Source: [Mycobacterium] zoologicum (GTDB lineage Bacteria > Actinomycetota > Actinomycetes > Mycobacteriales > Mycobacteriaceae). Taken from it: a stretch of DNA of 34,575 nt. The notes beneath the pieces were generated by a model that worked only from the letters and a program-made list of their open reading frames with translations, ran no database searches and was not told the DNA's origin. This document shows positions 32,265 to 34,575 of the stretch, piece after piece. The stretch lies in the NCBI RefSeq assembly GCF_020172665.1, contig NZ_CP083985.1:3628371-3662945 (forward strand). The letters are read 5' to 3'. Position 1 is the stretch's first letter; each line of letters starts with the position of its first letter. Position numbers and translations under genes: made by a program.

Positions 32265-33550
32265 CACGTCGTCAGATGGTTGCGCTGGCCGGAAATGTGT
32301 TGGTATCGGCGGTGTTCTGCGCGCCACTCGCCTGGGCAGATAGCACCGACAGCCCCCTCAACGCGTTGATGATGGGCGGCACGGGTATGCCTACGCCGAG
32401 TCAGGCGTGGCGCGATGCGATCATCACCGACTACATCAACCCTGCGACCGGCGGTGACTACACCTCGGTACTGGTTCCCACTCCCGAATCCTTCGCCAGC
32501 CATTCGGTTCCCACCGGCCTGGCGAATCTGCAGGACGCGATCGCCGCCCAGCTCGCAGCGCAGCCCGGCCGACCGTTCGTCGTCGAGGGATATTCGCAGA
32601 GCGCCATGATCGCGGTGATGGAGAAAGCGCACCTGGCCGAACTCGCCGCGACCGGCCAGCCCGCCCCGGACGTCACGTTCGTTCTGCTCGGCTCGTCGAG
32701 CCGGCCCAACGGCGGCGAGGTGGCGCGCTTCGAGGGCCTGAACATCCCCGGACTGGGCGGCAGTTTTCCCGGTGCCGGACCAACCGACCTGGGCATCCAC
32801 ACCATCGACATCTCCAAGCAGTACGACTTCTTCTCGGACTTCCCGCAATACCCGTTGAACCTGGTGGCCGTGCTCAATTCGTTCTTCGGGATCATCTACG
32901 CCCACGCCGCCTACGGCGACGGCGCCATTCCGGGGGTTCCCGCAATCTGGCCTCCGTCGGACCCGTTGGCCGGGCCGTACGCCGACGAATACCTGCTCGG
33001 CTCCACCGACATCGTCCGGCAGGTGGAGGGCGACACCACGTTCTACCTGATCCCGTCGACCACCCTGCCGCTGCTGGGCCCACTGATGAGTTTGGGTGTG
33101 CCCCAACCTGTTCTCGACATCGTGCAACCGGCACTGCAGGTGATCATCGAAGCCGGCTACGACCGGTCGGTCCCCTTCGGCGAACCGACACCGATACAGC
33201 TCTTCCCCACCCTGGATCCGCTGACCTTCGGCATCGAGTTCGCGAAGGCCGTCGTACAAGGTGCTGACAATGCCGCCGCACTGTTCGGGATGCAACTGCC
33301 CGGATACGACACGATGGAAAACCTGCTGGCGCAAGCACAGTCGTGGTCGGAAGAGAATTTGGGCGTGTCCTACCACGACGCCGTGGCCCAGCTCAACGCC
33401 GACTTCAATCCGTTCACGATGTTCTTCGCCATCGAAGGACCGATCGGGCAGGCGATCCAGGATCTCCTGGATGTGACCGGCATCCAACAGGCCGTGATCG
33501 ACCCGATCCTCGGATTCATCGGACCGTTCGGCGGTCTGTACACCAGTTGA
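32261..33550 (+). CDS. Secreted PE-PPE-domain serine esterase
   Basis: A 429-residue PE-PPE-domain (PF08237-type) alpha/beta hydrolase without a PE or PPE leader. An N-terminal signal peptide (TRR, then a hydrophobic stretch) ends at a likely AWA-D cleavage site after residue 26. The nucleophile elbow is G110-Y-S112-Q-S, within VVEGYSQSAMIA. The long C-terminal part after about 260 is hydrophobic and Pro/Leu-rich. Family members hydrolyse esters and lipids at the cell envelope. Within this operon it could release the acid from an external ester that the three upstream ligases then activate. It overlaps the ligase stop by 4 bp. Confidence 0.9.
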   Translation: MTRRQMVALAGNVLVSAVFCAPLAWADSTDSPLNALMMGGTGMPTPSQAWRDAIITDYINPATGGDYTSVLVPTPESFASHSVPTGLANLQDAIAAQLAAQPGRPFVVEGYSQSAMIAVMEKAHLAELAATGQPAPDVTFVLLGSSSRPNGGEVARFEGLNIPGLGGSFPGAGPTDLGIHTIDISKQYDFFSDFPQYPLNLVAVLNSFFGIIYAHAAYGDGAIPGVPAIWPPSDPLAGPYADEYLLGSTDIVRQVEGDTTFYLIPSTTLPLLGPLMSLGVPQPVLDIVQPALQVIIEAGYDRSVPFGEPTPIQLFPTLDPLTFGIEFAKAVVQGADNAAALFGMQLPGYDTMENLLAQAQSWSEENLGVSYHDAVAQLNADFNPFTMFFAIEGPIGQAIQDLLDVTGIQQAVIDPILGFIGPFGGLYTS

Positions 33551-33571
33551 ACCAACAACGGAGGGAACGAA

Positions 33572-34393
33572 ATGACAGGTCGACTGACCGACAAGGTGGC
33601 ATTCATCACCGGTGCGGCGCGCGGACAGGGCCGGGCGCACGCGGTGCGGATGGCCGCCGAGGGCGCGGACATCATCGCTATCGACGTGGCGGGAAAACTG
33701 CCGGACTGCGTGCCCTATCTGCCGGCGAGCCCGGAGGATCTGGCCGAAACGGTGCGCCTGGTCGAAGAGACCGGCCGGCGCATCGTCTCCTCGGTGGTCG
33801 ACACCCGCGACTACGACGGGTTGCGCGAGGCCGTCACCGACGGTGTGGGCAAGTTGGGACGACTGGACATCATCGTCGCCAACGCCGGTGTGGCGGCCCC
33901 GCAGGTCTGGAATGCCATCACCCCGGAGAACTTTCGCGACGTGATGGACATCAACGTCACCGGCACCTGGAATGCGGTGATGGCCGGCGCGCAGCACATC
34001 ATCGATGGAAAGCGCGGCGGGTCGATCATCTTGATCAGTTCTGCCGCCGGTCTCAAGATGCAGCCGTTCATGGTGCACTACACGGCCAGCAAGCACGCCG
34101 TCACGGGCATGGCCCGCGCCTTCGCCGCCGAACTGGGCAAGCATTCGATTCGGGTGAACAGCCTGCATCCCGGCGCGGTCAACACGCCGATGGGCACCGG
34201 CGAGATGATGGCGGCGCTGAACACCGCCAACGAGACCAATCCGCAACTGATGCAGATGGTCACGCCGTTCCTGCCCGACTGGATCGCCGAGCCAGAGGAC
34301 ATCGCCGACGCGGCGTGCTGGCTTGCCAGCAACGAATCGCGACTGGTCACCGCAGCGGGGATCGCGGTCGATCTGGGCTCTACCCAGTACTGA
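33572..34393 (+). CDS. Mycofactocin-type SDR oxidoreductase
   Basis: A 273-residue SDR of the mycofactocin-coupled (carveol dehydrogenase-like) group. It has TGAARGQGRAHA (14-25), the group's extra segment PYLPASPEDLAETVRLVEET after strand two, VVDTRDYDGL, ISSAAG, and Y-T-A-S-K as the catalytic pair, ending in VDLGS. These enzymes hold NAD tightly and pass electrons to mycofactocin instead of exchanging NADH. GGAGG lies seven bases before ATG 33572. It closes the plus-strand operon and would oxidise a secondary alcohol. No mycofactocin biosynthesis genes lie in the window. Confidence 0.9.
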   Translation: MTGRLTDKVAFITGAARGQGRAHAVRMAAEGADIIAIDVAGKLPDCVPYLPASPEDLAETVRLVEETGRRIVSSVVDTRDYDGLREAVTDGVGKLGRLDIIVANAGVAAPQVWNAITPENFRDVMDINVTGTWNAVMAGAQHIIDGKRGGSIILISSAAGLKMQPFMVHYTASKHAVTGMARAFAAELGKHSIRVNSLHPGAVNTPMGTGEMMAALNTANETNPQLMQMVTPFLPDWIAEPEDIADAACWLASNESRLVTAAGIAVDLGSTQY

Positions 34394-34575
34394 GCAGGTC
34401 GTCGTCGGTAAGGCCGTATCGCTCGGCGATCTCGTCGTAGTTCATCTCGTCGTAGCTGCGCAGCAGCCCTTCGTAGGCTTCGTCGTAGCCGGGTTCGCCG
34501 GGTAGGGGTTCGTCGAGGTCCGGCCAGCCTGGTGGTGGTGGTTTGGGGTCGGGCGGTTCAGCCTCAGGTGCGGCT
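34380..34575 (-). CDS. 3' end of an unrecognised gene (partial)
   Basis: An open frame enters from the right edge and ends at TAG 34382-34380, encoding the last 64 residues of a protein. It starts Pro-rich (EPPDPKPPPPGWPDLDEP) and becomes acidic with repeated Tyr-Asp-Glu (GYDEAYEG, SYDEMNYDEIAERYGLTDDD). Codon use has the local GC bias. It converges on and overlaps the end of the SDR gene by 14 bp. I do not recognise the family; the N-terminus is outside the window. Confidence 0.5.
   Translation of the reverse strand, partial: AAPEAEPPDPKPPPPGWPDLDEPLPGEPGYDEAYEGLLRSYDEMNYDEIAERYGLTDDDLLSTG

Noticed and set aside
32231..34246. Open frame of about 670 codons on minus strand opposite the PE-PPE and SDR genes
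   Set aside because: It crosses two well-supported plus-strand genes and their intergenic ribosome-binding site; composition is that of an antisense frame.
1..34575. Search for tRNA, rRNA, CRISPR array, insertion sequence or prophage genes
   Set aside because: No tRNA-like cloverleaf, regularly spaced repeats, transposase motifs or integrase motifs were noticed by eye; a covariance-model and IS search would be needed for certainty.

Overview
The window is high-GC actinobacterial DNA, most likely from a non-tuberculous Mycobacterium/Mycolicibacterium. The reasons are the strong GC bias at third codon positions, frequent GTG starts, 4-11 bp start/stop overlaps, a secreted stand-alone PE-PPE-domain esterase, a mycofactocin-type short-chain dehydrogenase (SDR), and many fadE/fadD/echA-like paralogues. 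No rRNA, tRNA, CRISPR array, insertion sequence or phage gene was seen. No stretch longer than about 175 bp lacks a gene.

Nearly all of it is one catabolic island of the CoA-thioester beta-oxidation type. Layout: (1) 148-1377 (+), an amidohydrolase. (2) 1436-2612 (+), a two-gene HTH/nucleotidyltransferase toxin-antitoxin-like module set between metabolic genes. (3) 10148 to 2785 (-), an eight-gene operon: SDR, SDR, IclR regulator, NTF2-like protein, fused double acyl-CoA dehydrogenase, thiolase-fold protein without thiolase catalytic residues, DUF35/OB-fold partner, second NTF2-like protein. (4) 11571-10282 (-), an amidohydrolase divergent from an AraC-type regulator at 11597-12412 (+). (5) 19169 to 12414 (-), a six-gene operon: crotonase, amidohydrolase, CoA ligase, amidohydrolase and a pair of acyl-CoA dehydrogenase subunits. 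(6) 21668 to 19293 (-), crotonase plus two SDRs, divergent from a TetR regulator at 21819-22544 (+). (7) 25296 to 22541 (-), hotdog thioesterase, crotonase and thiolase. (8) 25376-34393 (+), an eight-gene operon: three crotonases, three CoA ligases, a PE-PPE esterase and a mycofactocin-type SDR. (9) The 3' end of an unrecognised gene at the right edge.

The genes make a coherent set. Four ligases can activate carboxylic acids, three acyl-CoA dehydrogenase genes desaturate, six crotonases hydrate, isomerise or cleave, five SDRs oxidise or reduce, and a true thiolase plus a thiolase-fold/DUF35 pair shorten the chain. Four amidohydrolase-superfamily proteins may do hydrolytic or decarboxylative steps. 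Several features recall bacterial steroid side-chain and ring catabolism: the paired dehydrogenase subunits, the fused FadE34-like dehydrogenase, the Ltp2/ChsH2-like pair, and an SDR with the long insert typical of 3-alpha-hydroxysteroid dehydrogenase/carbonyl reductase. No oxygenase is present. I infer a pathway for a bulky cyclic carboxylate (steroid-, terpenoid- or bile-acid-like), but the substrate cannot be read from the sequence.

The best regulatory signal is a 24-bp motif, CATACTGTA-N7-CGATAACG. It occurs intact in front of blocks 5 and 7/8, and in weaker form next to the tetR gene. In each case it contains a -10-like TACAGT pointing at the adjacent gene. This suggests the TetR protein controls three promoter regions.
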